From the NCBI GenBank assembly GCA_015229045.1, contig JADGCJ010000035.1, forward strand, positions 16,714 to 28,325: a stretch of 11,612 bases of DNA, read 5' to 3'. The notes beneath the pieces were generated by a model that searched no databases, had not been told where the DNA came from, and saw only the letters and a list, made by a program, of their open reading frames with translations. Positions 1-6,694 of the stretch are shown here, piece after piece. The first letter of the stretch is position 1. Each line of letters opens with the position of its first letter. A program made the position numbers and the translations under genes. Origin of the DNA: Magnetococcales bacterium. Lineage in GTDB: Bacteria > Pseudomonadota > Magnetococcia > Magnetococcales > DC0425bin3.

Positions 1-403
1 TGGCGGCATCGATGTTGGTCAACTGGGCGATGGTTGCCGTACCGATGATGACGACATCATGGTCTGTGATGAAGGTTCCCGCGCCTGCGTGGGTCTGGGC
101 ATCGGCGTCCAGATTGGCGGCCGTGTCTTCGACGCCGACGGCATTGGTCAAGGCACCTGACCCTTTGGCGGCATTGATGGTGACCAGTTGGGCGATGGTG
201 GCTGCATCGGTGATGACGACATCCTGGTCTCCGGCCAGATAGGTTCCCCTGCCGGAGTTGGTGGCCGCGTCCGCCGCCAGATTGGCTGCCGTATCGGCGA
301 GAGTGGTCACGGTGATGGCGCCGGTGGTCATGGCATCAAGCGTGGCCAGCTGGTCGATGCTGGCCGTATCGGTCACGATCAGCTCGACCGACCCGCTTAC
401 CAG
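1..403 (-). repeat. 54-55-residue tandem protein repeats at the left edge
   Basis: Within the giant adhesin frame the motif D-(T/A)-A-(S/T)-I-x-Q-L recurs at residues 1007, 1061 and 1116, a period of 54 then 55 residues (162 and 165 bp). Each complete unit also carries DTAANL followed by (A/D)ADA. Two full units and the start of a third are visible and the array continues beyond the edge. Repeats with DTAANL cores are common in very large proteobacterial surface proteins, and the short hydrophobic strands suggest a beta-solenoid-like fold, which is inference. Confidence 0.8.
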
Positions 404-3388
404 GCCATCGATATTGGCCCCCAGGTTGGCTATGGTGCCGGAAATGCTGCCGTCCAGGTGAGCGACACCCGCGTAGAAGGAGACCTCCAGGCCCAGGGTG
501 CTTGTGGTGTCGCTGATCGGGGTGGAGCCACCCGCATCCGTCGTATCCATGTAGACGATGGCGTCTGTGGATGACCAATCCCCGGCATATTTGTCATCCA
601 GGGCCCTGACGTCGAGTTTTGGCGCGGAGCCGGTCAGATCGGTCCCTGGTACAAAACGCACCTGGGTGGTTGCAGAAAGGGCCACGGCGTGGGGGCCGTC
701 GTCGGCTTGTCCAATGTTGGTCCAGGTGGTGCCGTCATCGACAGAAAACTGCCACACTCCCTGATTGGCCGTGGCCTGGTTGCCCACAATGGCCACACCG
801 GCCATGTGACCGCCGGTGTTGTTTTCCCGGTAAAGGGAGGCAAAGAGGTCGCCGATGGTGCCGCTGGTCGAGTCGGACGGGTCGCTCGCGTTGGCAGGAA
901 TGAGCGCATGGCCCGAAAGGGTCGGGGCGCGGTCAGGGCTGAGGAGGGTAATGGTCACCGAGTCCAGGCGCAGGGGAACGACACCATTGGCATCCGAGGT
1001 CATCAGTTCGATTTCCAGGGAGGGATTGTCGGCGAAGTCCAACACTGCACCCGCCTTGAGAAGCAACGTACCGTTGTTGATGTCAAACATGTCGCCATCC
1101 GGGCCGCCAACGATCTGGATGGTCGGAGTGGCTCCGGTGGTTGCTGTCGAAGAGAGGATGCCGACGACGGTACCGCCCGTGGCGTTGCTGGCGAGCGTGT
1201 TTTTGGAGAGGGTGACCGCCGAAAAACTGGCACTACTGGGGCCGTTCAGTTCACTCAGTGTTTGAGCGAAGTGCTGCCAGGCCTGCAACTGCGAGACGTA
1301 GGTCACGCCGGGCAGGGATGTCAGGGGAGCGAAGTCCGATGCGGAGAGACGCGCATCCAGGTTCAGGTTCATTCCGGAGAGGACGTTGATGGCGTCACTG
1401 GAAATCTGGATGCCATTGTCCGCGTTATGATCGGCGTCGGCCATTTGCAGAATTTGCAGAATATTGGCGATTCTGGCCGAACCTGGCGATCCGCCGATAT
1501 TGAGCGGCGTCATCGTCGAGCTGGCGGCGGATTGCCCCAAAAAGAGGCTGCCGAGATAAAATTTGACGGTTTCGTTGGGAAGATAGGCAAAACGGCCACC
1601 GGCGTCGGTTATGCCGCTTTGGCTCTCCGTCCGATAGCTGAGGCCGCCGACCACACTGTCGTGAAAGGTTCCCGTCTGGGTCGGCTGTTGAATGGGCTGT
1701 TGAATGGGCTGTTGAGTGGGCTGTTGAGTGGGCTGTTGAGTGGGCTGCTGGGTCGGTCGTTGAATCGGCTGCTGAATCGGTTGCTGAATCGGTTGCACCT
1801 GAACGAAAGGTTGATAGACAGGAGTGGCAGGCGAGTAGTTGTTTGCAAAACCGAGCGACGGCGACCCCGTTGAACCAGGTGATACACCGGGTACGCTCGG
1901 GGTGTAGAGCGAGGAGCCTTGTGGACTCGAGAAGTTCATGACGAGGGATGAACCGCTGGTACCAGGGCTTGGTGGTGGAGCGGCAGGGGTGCTGGGGATA
2001 CTCCCGACACCAAAATCCGGTCCGCCGGAGGGGCTGTTTGCCCCGGAATCAGGTTTGGCGTTGCTTGAACCCATCTGCTCCCTGGGCGCTGCGCTGCCGA
2101 AATCGGGTCCACCGCCGACTCCGGCCGACTTGTCCACGGCACCCGTACCGAAATCCGGTCCGCCTTCTTTGGCTCCCTCCACCCCTCCGGCCTTCGCATC
2201 GGGAGCGTGCTGATCGCCAAAGTCCGGTCCGCCTTTTGTTTCGTCAGGCTTGGCCTGCTTGTCGTCCTTGTGGGCCTCGTCCTTGTGGGTTTCATCCTTG
2301 GCGGCATCCGACTTGCCATCCTTGTGGGCTTCGTCTTTGGCGGCATCGGATTTGTTGGCGGCATCACCCTTCTTGTCGGCGTCCGGCTTTTTCTCGGTTT
2401 GGGACTGTTTTTGTTCCACCTGATGCTGTTGTTCGATCTTTTCTTCAATCTTTTTATGTTCGATCTGTTCCTTGTGTTCGAACACCTGGGTGGAGAGCTG
2501 GGATTGCATTCGGGCGACGAAGGCTTCCGGGGCCTTGAAGGCAGGTTTGGGGGGGCCACCCGTGAACGAGACAGCGGTGGCGGTTCCCGGGGTGGTCAGG
2601 GTGACGGCTCCCTGGCCCTGGGCATCACCGATGGAGAGGACTCCCGAGGTATGGACAACTGTGGTCTCGCCGGAAGGGGTGACTTCACCATCCAGGGCGG
2701 ATCCGCGAATGCCGATGGTCGCCACCGGAGTTTTGATGACCGAGTGCTGGCCCGATTTGCTGAGGTGGGCCAGCTTGCCGCTGACATAACGAAAAATGCC
2801 CTGCAACACCGTGGCGCCAAATTTGCCCGTGGAGGTGGCGGGGTCGAAAATGTATTGGGTGAGAATGCCTCGGCCATCTTCGCCGATCTGAAATACGGTG
2901 TCGTCATTGAGCAGCAGTTTCAGCAGGCTGTCCGTGCCGGTCTTGACGACATCGCCCAGGCGGACGGGATCCCCCTTTTGCAGCAGCCGCGATTCGCCAT
3001 TGCGGTCCCGGGCGAAGACCCGCCCGACAATCCGGTCCACACGACCGATAATTGGCGATTCCGCCGTGCCACCCGGCCAAAAGGCAGGGCCGGCCACCAT
3101 GAAGGGTTCGTCCGGATTGAGCAGCAGTGCCTGCACAGTCTCCGGAGTCACCGTGGCTTCGTTGGCAATCTTGAGGAGGGGGTGATGGGTGCCGGTGAAA
3201 TAATCGTCGATGACGACCCGTGCCCCGGAGGGGTTTTCGATGACCAGGTTGGATCCGGAGCGGGAGTACTCTCCAGAGAGCAAAAACGAGGCGTCGGGCA
3301 GGTAGAGCTCTCCCCCCTCAGGGGCCAGATGCAGGGTGTCACCGAACAGGCTGATGGCGGAGGATGTCTGGATTCCGATGTCGTTCAT
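1..3388 (-). CDS. Giant FecR-domain repetitive surface protein (putative adhesin), N-terminal part
   Basis: An open frame of 1129 codons starts at ATG 3388 and leaves the window at the left edge without a stop. An in-frame TAA six codons upstream of the ATG fixes the start; its ribosome binding site is weak (CTGGAA). Residues 1-100 resemble the BapA-prefix-like region of large adhesins (NLVIENPSGARVVIDDYF at 47-64). Residues about 115-275 are a FecR domain, with GDPVRLGDVVKTG at 139-151 and TPVATIGIRGS at 220-230. Then come a Lys/Glu/Gln coiled-coil-like stretch (300-335), an Asp/Lys/Ala-rich repeat (342-377), four GGPDFG motifs (386-460), a Pro/Gln repeat (532-571), a beta-rich domain (574-715), a cadherin-like domain (720-816), an Ig-like domain (820-935) and tandem repeats from about 996. 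No N-terminal signal peptide is visible, which fits type I secretion with a C-terminal signal outside the window. Family-level function (surface adhesion or biofilm) is inferred. Confidence 0.85.
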   Translation of the reverse strand, partial: MNDIGIQTSSAISLFGDTLHLAPEGGELYLPDASFLLSGEYSRSGSNLVIENPSGARVVIDDYFTGTHHPLLKIANEATVTPETVQALLLNPDEPFMVAGPAFWPGGTAESPIIGRVDRIVGRVFARDRNGESRLLQKGDPVRLGDVVKTGTDSLLKLLLNDDTVFQIGEDGRGILTQYIFDPATSTGKFGATVLQGIFRYVSGKLAHLSKSGQHSVIKTPVATIGIRGSALDGEVTPSGETTVVHTSGVLSIGDAQGQGAVTLTTPGTATAVSFTGGPPKPAFKAPEAFVARMQSQLSTQVFEHKEQIEHKKIEEKIEQQHQVEQKQSQTEKKPDADKKGDAANKSDAAKDEAHKDGKSDAAKDETHKDEAHKDDKQAKPDETKGGPDFGDQHAPDAKAGGVEGAKEGGPDFGTGAVDKSAGVGGGPDFGSAAPREQMGSSNAKPDSGANSPSGGPDFGVGSIPSTPAAPPPSPGTSGSSLVMNFSSPQGSSLYTPSVPGVSPGSTGSPSLGFANNYSPATPVYQPFVQVQPIQQPIQQPIQRPTQQPTQQPTQQPTQQPIQQPIQQPTQTGTFHDSVVGGLSYRTESQSGITDAGGRFAYLPNETVKFYLGSLFLGQSAASSTMTPLNIGGSPGSARIANILQILQMADADHNADNGIQISSDAINVLSGMNLNLDARLSASDFAPLTSLPGVTYVSQLQAWQHFAQTLSELNGPSSASFSAVTLSKNTLASNATGGTVVGILSSTATTGATPTIQIVGGPDGDMFDINNGTLLLKAGAVLDFADNPSLEIELMTSDANGVVPLRLDSVTITLLSPDRAPTLSGHALIPANASDPSDSTSGTIGDLFASLYRENNTGGHMAGVAIVGNQATANQGVWQFSVDDGTTWTNIGQADDGPHAVALSATTQVRFVPGTDLTGSAPKLDVRALDDKYAGDWSSTDAIVYMDTTDAGGSTPISDTTSTLGLEVSFYAGVAHLDGSISGTIANLGANIDGLVSGSVELIVTDTASIDQLATLDAMTTGAITVTTLADTAANLAADAATNSGRGTYLAGDQDVVITDAATIAQLVTINAAKGSGALTNAVGVEDTAANLDADAQTHAGAGTFITDHDVVIIGTATIAQLTNIDAA
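1676..1795 (-). repeat. 12-bp minisatellite encoding a (Q/R)-P-(I/T)-Q repeat
   Basis: Ten consecutive 12-bp units in frame within the adhesin encode a Pro/Gln linker (residues 532-571) with the four-residue period Q-P-I/T-Q; one unit has Arg in place of Gln. Units differ by synonymous or Ile/Thr changes and several neighbours are nearly identical, as expected from slippage or unequal crossing-over. Because the unit is a multiple of three, copy-number change would alter linker length and not reading frame. It separates the charged N-terminal region from the beta-rich domains. Confidence 0.9.
2009..2233 (-). repeat. Four GGPDFG motifs in a disordered linker
   Basis: The hexapeptide GGPDFG occurs at residues 386-391, 409-414, 426-431 and 455-460 of the adhesin, separated by variable Gly/Ala/Ser/Lys-rich sequence (spacing 23, 17 and 29 residues). 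The DNA of each copy keeps a related core. The motif is conserved while the spacers are not, so it looks like a repeated short linear motif and not plain low complexity. I do not recognise a binding partner. Confidence 0.75.
2258..2365 (-). repeat. Asp/Lys/Ala/His-rich degenerate repeat
   Basis: Residues 342-377 of the adhesin are built from repeated DAAKDE and HKDE/HKDG blocks. On the plus strand this appears as recurring tccttgtggg and gcggcatc segments. It is highly charged and probably disordered, following a Glu/Lys/Gln coiled-coil-like segment at 300-335. It probably acts as a flexible spacer after the FecR domain. Confidence 0.7.
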
Positions 3389-3728
3389 GTGGGTTCCAGG
3401 TCGCAGTTATGAGGTTGACACGGCCATTTTCTCAACCAAATCCATTCCGGGGTACGTCATTTCAACGTCTGCAAAGACCGGGACGGAGGCCCGGGAGGAA
3501 GGGAGCGATGTTTGACAGACACGTCATGGTATTCGACATGATTGTGCAACATCTTTACCACATCATGCGGATCCTGAACCAATCAATAAATTTGATGGCA
3601 AAGCCGTCGGCTTGCGTCGTATCTCGTGCGGTGGTCATGTGCAGGAAGGGATCGGTCCGGGCGATACCCGAAGAGGGAAGGGATCGGTCCAGGCAATGCT
3701 TCAAGGGCCGCTGATCGAGCATCGTCGG
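3389..3728. other. 340-bp gap between the transglycosylase and adhesin genes
   Basis: No convincing gene lies here. It should hold the adhesin promoter on the minus strand. A TTGAGA box 18 nt from CATAAC, just upstream of the ATG, is a weak candidate only. A 15-bp exact direct repeat (GGAAGGGATCGGTCC) occurs at 3644-3658 and 3676-3690. A short CCGGG/CCCGG inverted repeat lies at 3478-3494. On the plus strand, ATG 3508 follows a purine-rich GGGAGGAAGGGAG and opens a 68-codon frame to 3714. Its product (MFDRHVMVFDMIVQHLYHI...) matches nothing I know, and I do not call it as a gene. Confidence 0.5.
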
Positions 3729-4631
3729 TCAGCGACGGAACCGCTCCAGACGGATGACGGGAATGTCGTAATCCAGGCGCTGATTGATGTAGACCCCTGA
3801 AGAGATCAGGCCGATATCATCGCGGCGCAGGATGGAGTCATCCTCGGCCCGCGCCAATTGCATGGCGGGGCGTTCATCCTGGTCGGGAGAGGATCTGCGG
3901 ATGACAATCTTGGAACCTGTTGCAGCTCCGTAGGGCCGCAGAGGGATGCCATCGGTGATGACCATGCGGTTCCGCTCTCTTCTCATGGTCAAGGCGGAGA
4001 GGGGCGGTCGATCGGACCCGCGGGCATAGGACTTGCCTTCCTGCGGCAGGGTGTGGGCGTTTCGCCAATAGATCTCAAGAACCTTGCGAATGTAGTGTCG
4101 AGTTTCCGGGTAGGGGGGGATGCCGCCAAAGTTTTCCACGGCGCTGGGCCCGGCGTTATAGGCGGCCAGGGCCATAGGCAGCGTGGGAAAGCGCTCCAGC
4201 ATCAACTTGAGATATCGGGCGCCGGCACGAAGATTTTGTTCAGGATTGAAGGGGTTGGCCAGTCCCATGTCATGCGCTGTGCCGGGCATCAGTTGCATCA
4301 GACCCAGCGCCCCCTTGGAGGAGACCGAACGGGGGTTGAAATCCGACTCCACCGCCACCACGGCCCGCAACAGGACCGGATCCAACCCCTGCCCGTAGGC
4401 CACATCCTCGATCATGCGATCCATGTTGGGGGGAGAGCGGCTCCAGGCCAGCGACATGTTGACCAGAAGCATCCAAAACAGGCAAGAGATCCAGAAGAAA
4501 TGGACTCCAAGACGGTGATCACGCCAGGAAGATTCCCGCCATTTGCCGACCGCAAGGTCCCTCTCCGCGCCGAGAGGATCGCCGGTGACTGAAAAAAAGC
4601 CTCTCCTGGCTGAATGTGCAAAGATGTGCAT
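3729..4631 (-). CDS. SLT-type lytic murein transglycosylase
   Basis: This enzyme cleaves the MurNAc-GlcNAc bond of peptidoglycan with 1,6-anhydro ring formation. Numbered from ATG 4631 (300 residues), the SLT domain spans about 75-190. Catalytic Glu95 sits in AVESDFNP, followed by GALGLMQLMP (107-116), AAYNAGP (156-162) and TRHYIRKV (177-184), the usual family 1 signature order. A hydrophobic stretch (FFWISCLFWMLLVNMSLAW, about 45-63) preceded by Arg/His is a membrane anchor or signal peptide. The last ~100 residues are Arg-rich and unrecognised. The start is uncertain: 4631 overlaps pgeF by 113 bp, whereas the next ATG (4472) avoids overlap but removes most of the hydrophobic segment. No GTG or TTG lies between them. 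The gene is downstream of pgeF on the same strand and probably co-transcribed. Confidence 0.88.
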   Translation of the reverse strand: MHIFAHSARRGFFSVTGDPLGAERDLAVGKWRESSWRDHRLGVHFFWISCLFWMLLVNMSLAWSRSPPNMDRMIEDVAYGQGLDPVLLRAVVAVESDFNPRSVSSKGALGLMQLMPGTAHDMGLANPFNPEQNLRAGARYLKLMLERFPTLPMALAAYNAGPSAVENFGGIPPYPETRHYIRKVLEIYWRNAHTLPQEGKSYARGSDRPPLSALTMRRERNRMVITDGIPLRPYGAATGSKIVIRRSSPDQDERPAMQLARAEDDSILRRDDIGLISSGVYINQRLDYDIPVIRLERFRR

Positions 4632-5340
4632 GATGGATCCGGTCTGGAACAAGCCCGTTGTCAAGCAGTTGACGTTTCAAGAAGCCTGGCAGGTCCAACA
4701 AAAACCGCCCTGTTTCCGAGGCTGCGGCGAAATGGTCCCGGTAGCCAGCCGAGACCTGCAAAAACCGTTCCCAGACATCCGGGCCGACGACAAATGCCGC
4801 AGGACCGATGCAGGGACCTGTCACCGCCACCAGCCGCTCGCGTTTGGCACCGAGTGAGGCCATGGCCTCCAAGGTGGACGGAACCACACCGGCAATCGCC
4901 CCGCGCCAACCGGCATGGGCCGCACCGATCACCCGCGCCACCGGATCTGCCAGCAGGACCGGGGCGCAATCGGCGGTCAGGATTCCCAAGACCCGGCCTG
5001 GTTGATCGGTCACCAGGGCATCCCCCTCCGGCGGTGGGAGAGGCGGACTCTCTCCCTGAAGATGAACCTGGATGCCATGCACTTGACGCACCAGACATAA
5101 ATGCTCGATGGGCATCTGCAAAAAATTCATGAGACGCTGGCGGTTTTGCCGGACCAATTCGATGTCGTCGCCAACGTGATCGGCCAGATTCAAGCTGGCA
5201 TACCCTCCCTGGCTCACCCCATGTTGCCGGGTGGTGAAAAAAAAACGCACACCCTCCAGCTGCGGTACAGGATTCATGGGGAGGAGTGGGATATCTCCTG
5301 GAAATTTTGTTGCGGATCGGTCATCATGCTCCTTTTTCAT
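4519..5340 (-). CDS. pgeF: Peptidoglycan editing factor PgeF (multicopper polyphenol oxidoreductase/laccase-domain, YfiH family)
   Basis: Members of this family keep aberrant L-Ser out of peptidoglycan precursors in E. coli, and related proteins act as purine nucleoside phosphorylases/deaminases. From ATG 5340 the product has 273 residues. The metal site residues are visible: His88 in QVHG, Cys125 in LTADC, and His142 in AAHAGWRG. The segment TTRQHGVSQGGYASLNLADHVGDD near the start and the C-terminal GRQMAGIFLA match the family ends. I chose 5340 because AAGGAG lies 11 nt upstream. ATG 5277 would give 252 residues, closer to E. coli YfiH (243), and has a more distant AGGAGA. It diverges from rpsF with only 75 bp between starts, and its 3' end overlaps the transglycosylase frame. 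Confidence 0.92.
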   Translation of the reverse strand: MKKEHDDRSATKFPGDIPLLPMNPVPQLEGVRFFFTTRQHGVSQGGYASLNLADHVGDDIELVRQNRQRLMNFLQMPIEHLCLVRQVHGIQVHLQGESPPLPPPEGDALVTDQPGRVLGILTADCAPVLLADPVARVIGAAHAGWRGAIAGVVPSTLEAMASLGAKRERLVAVTGPCIGPAAFVVGPDVWERFLQVSAGYRDHFAAASETGRFLLDLPGFLKRQLLDNGLVPDRIHHAHLCTFSQERLFFSHRRSSRRGEGPCGRQMAGIFLA

Positions 5341-5351
5341 GTGCAGTGTGA

Positions 5352-5357
5352 CTCCTT
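5352..5357 (-). promoter_or_regulatory. Shine-Dalgarno of pgeF (supports start at 5340)
   Basis: AAGGAG on the minus strand lies 11 nt before ATG 5340. It is the best ribosome binding site near the pgeF N-terminus and is the reason for preferring this start over ATG 5277. Confidence 0.5.
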
Positions 5358-5402
5358 GCTCCGGTACATGGAAGAGTTCCCCCGGGGCTTTGACGACAGC
5401 CG

Positions 5403-5411
5403 AAAGGAGGT
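5403..5411 (+). promoter_or_regulatory. Strong Shine-Dalgarno of rpsF (GTG start)
   Basis: AAAGGAGGT ends 4 nt before GTG 5416. It sets the rpsF start at a GTG even though the reading frame stays open upstream to 5101. The upstream extension would be antisense to pgeF and has no homology to bS6. Confidence 0.85.
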
Positions 5412-5415
5412 GCCA

Positions 5416-5877
5416 GTGTCTTTTTACGAGTCTATTTACATCTTGCGCCCGGACTTGGCCACGGAACAGGTGGAACAGGTCAATAAACGGGTTGGCGAGA
5501 TCATCGCCAACCAAGGGGGCACGATCCTCAAGACAGAGCTGTGGGGACGGCGGCAGCTCGCCTATCCGATCAAGAAAAACGCCAAGGGTTTCTACGTTTT
5601 TCACGTCCTGGAAGGGGGGGGGCAGCTCGTCGCCGAGCTTGAGTCCCGCCTGAAAATCGATGAAGACGTCCTGAAATTTCAAAATGTGCGTGTTTCCCAG
5701 CCCCAAATGGCGGCGTCGCCTCTGGCGGCAGTCGGCAACGAAGAGCCGCGCCGCGAAGGTCGGGATGGTCTGGATCCCGATGGCATCCCTTCCGACCTCG
5801 ATCTTGACCACGACGGCCTGGACGAGGATGACGAGGTCGGCATGCACGACAACCCCGTTCACAATGAGGAACGGTAG
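5416..5877 (+). CDS. rpsF: 30S ribosomal protein bS6
   Basis: bS6 binds bS18 and joins the central domain of 16S rRNA in the small subunit platform. The product (153 residues) begins SFYESIYILRPDL, matching the first beta strand of the family. It carries the diagnostic WGRRQLAYPIKKNAKGFYV (about residues 39-57), then the helix ELESRLKIDEDVLKF. The conserved fold ends near residue 100. Beyond it is a ~50-residue acidic tail rich in Asp/Glu/Gly (for example DLDLDHDGLDEDDEVG). Acidic tails exist in other bS6 proteins, including E. coli, where RimK adds glutamates, but this one ends NEER. The GTG start follows a strong AAAGGAGGT. This is the first gene of the operon, and the next start is 8 nt after its stop. 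Confidence 0.96.
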   Translation: MSFYESIYILRPDLATEQVEQVNKRVGEIIANQGGTILKTELWGRRQLAYPIKKNAKGFYVFHVLEGGGQLVAELESRLKIDEDVLKFQNVRVSQPQMAASPLAAVGNEEPRREGRDGLDPDGIPSDLDLDHDGLDEDDEVGMHDNPVHNEER

Positions 5878-5885
5878 GGTCGGGC

Positions 5886-6284
5886 ATGCCCAACCCGGTT
5901 GTCCCGGAGAACCGGACCGTTCTGGAAGGGGTCCTTCTGGAACCCGTCGCGATGCGGCACTCCCCGACTGGGCGATCCACGGCTACCTTGGAACTGGAGC
6001 ATCGCTCCGTGGCGATGGATATCCAGCCGCTGGAGCGATACGAGCTGCGCATCGTGGTGTTGGCTGTCGGATCTCTGGCCGAGACGTGCCGGAATCTGCA
6101 CCCGGGGGCCAGCCTGCGGGTGACGGGCCGGTTGAATCAGCGCCGCTGGATTCGTGCAGGAAAGGTTCGCTGGGGACGCACTGAGCTCGTTGCCCAAGGC
6201 ATCGAGTCCATCGCCCCGACCGATGATTCCGGGGTCCGGGATCCCGCTGTAGACTCAAGCGAAAAAGGAAAGATTCATGAGTGA
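5886..6284 (+). CDS. priB: Primosomal replication protein N (PriB-like OB-fold ssDNA-binding protein)
   Basis: PriB is a single-strand-DNA-binding OB-fold dimer that helps PriA restart stalled forks. Identification rests on the position between rpsF and rpsR and on sequence. [21 protein letters not shown] (9-29) is the first two OB strands, LEHRSV (37-42) is the hallmark PriB motif, and [21 protein letters not shown] and ELVAQGIE complete the barrel by about residue 108. The product has 132 residues, longer than E. coli PriB (104) because of a polar tail of about 24 residues. The gene starts 8 nt after rpsF and its stop overlaps the rpsR start by 8 bp, implying translational coupling. A diverged SSB is the alternative, but the LEHRSV motif favours PriB. 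Confidence 0.85.
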   Translation: MPNPVVPENRTVLEGVLLEPVAMRHSPTGRSTATLELEHRSVAMDIQPLERYELRIVVLAVGSLAETCRNLHPGASLRVTGRLNQRRWIRAGKVRWGRTELVAQGIESIAPTDDSGVRDPAVDSSEKGKIHE

Positions 6285-6654
6285 TTTTCAAGGCAGTTCC
6301 CATGAGGGAGGGTTTGGTTCCTCCCCCGGTCGTCGTCCGCGCTCCACACGTCCGGGTGGTGGTGGCGCGCCCGGTTTCGGCGCCGGCAATGGCGCCGGTG
6401 GTGCCCCTGGAGCGGGCGGGGAAGGGGGGCGCTTTCGGCGTCCCTTTTTCCGCCGCCGCAAGGTGTGTCTGTTCTGTGCCGACAAAACCGTGCACATCGA
6501 CTACAAAGACCCCAAACTGTTGTTGCGCTTCATCACCGAGCGGGGCAAAATGGTTCCCAGCCGCATCACGGGTGTCTGTGCTCCCCACCAGCGTGCCTTG
6601 GCCAAGGCCATCAAACGGGCACGCAATCTCGCCCTGCTGCCGTTCCTGGTCTGA
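6277..6654 (+). CDS. rpsR: 30S ribosomal protein bS18 with long Gly-rich N-terminal extension
   Basis: bS18 pairs with bS6 on the 30S platform. The product is 125 residues against the usual ~75. The conserved part begins near residue 52 ([16 protein letters not shown]) and includes [21 protein letters not shown] and the C-terminal [19 protein letters not shown]. Cys64, Cys67, Cys101 and His104 form the zinc-ribbon (C+) version of the protein. Residues 1-51 are Gly/Ser/Pro/Arg-rich and presumably disordered. The ATG lies inside the end of priB (8-bp overlap). No internal ATG precedes the core, so the extension is probably translated unless a non-ATG start is used. Confidence 0.96.
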   Translation: MSDFQGSSHEGGFGSSPGRRPRSTRPGGGGAPGFGAGNGAGGAPGAGGEGGRFRRPFFRRRKVCLFCADKTVHIDYKDPKLLLRFITERGKMVPSRITGVCAPHQRALAKAIKRARNLALLPFLV

Positions 6655-6694
6655 ACGTGGGACGGGTGCCGCTCAGAAGAGTTCATCCAGGTGA

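Noticed and set aside
1676..1795. Regular short repeats considered as a CRISPR array
   Set aside because: The units are contiguous 12-bp in-frame repeats without spacers and encode a Pro/Gln linker.
689..1873. Long plus-strand open frame (394 codons) rich in Gly/Arg with GLLNGLLSGLL repeats
   Set aside because: It is antisense to the adhesin. The repeats are the Pro/Gln minisatellite read on the wrong strand, and no domain is recognisable.
2207..3412. Long plus-strand open frame (401 codons) with a hydrophobic start
   Set aside because: It is antisense to the FecR domain, whose minus-strand sequence is clearly protein-like and conserved. The hydrophobic part is the complement of the Asp/Lys/Ala repeat.
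3411..3440. Candidate sigma-70 promoter for the adhesin (TTGAGA, 18 nt, CATAAC)
   Set aside because: The -10 box is poor and would leave a leader of only about 12-15 nt. It is kept as a remark only.
3858..4592. 244-codon plus-strand open frame
   Set aside because: It is antisense to the lytic transglycosylase with intact catalytic motifs, and its product has no family resemblance.
5101..5415. In-frame upstream extension of rpsF
   Set aside because: The bS6 homology begins at GTG 5416, directly after a strong Shine-Dalgarno. The extension is antisense to pgeF.
5341..5862. N-terminal extension of the pgeF frame through rpsF
   Set aside because: The frame is open to 5862, but that part is antisense to rpsF and lies upstream of the laccase-domain homology, which starts after 5277.
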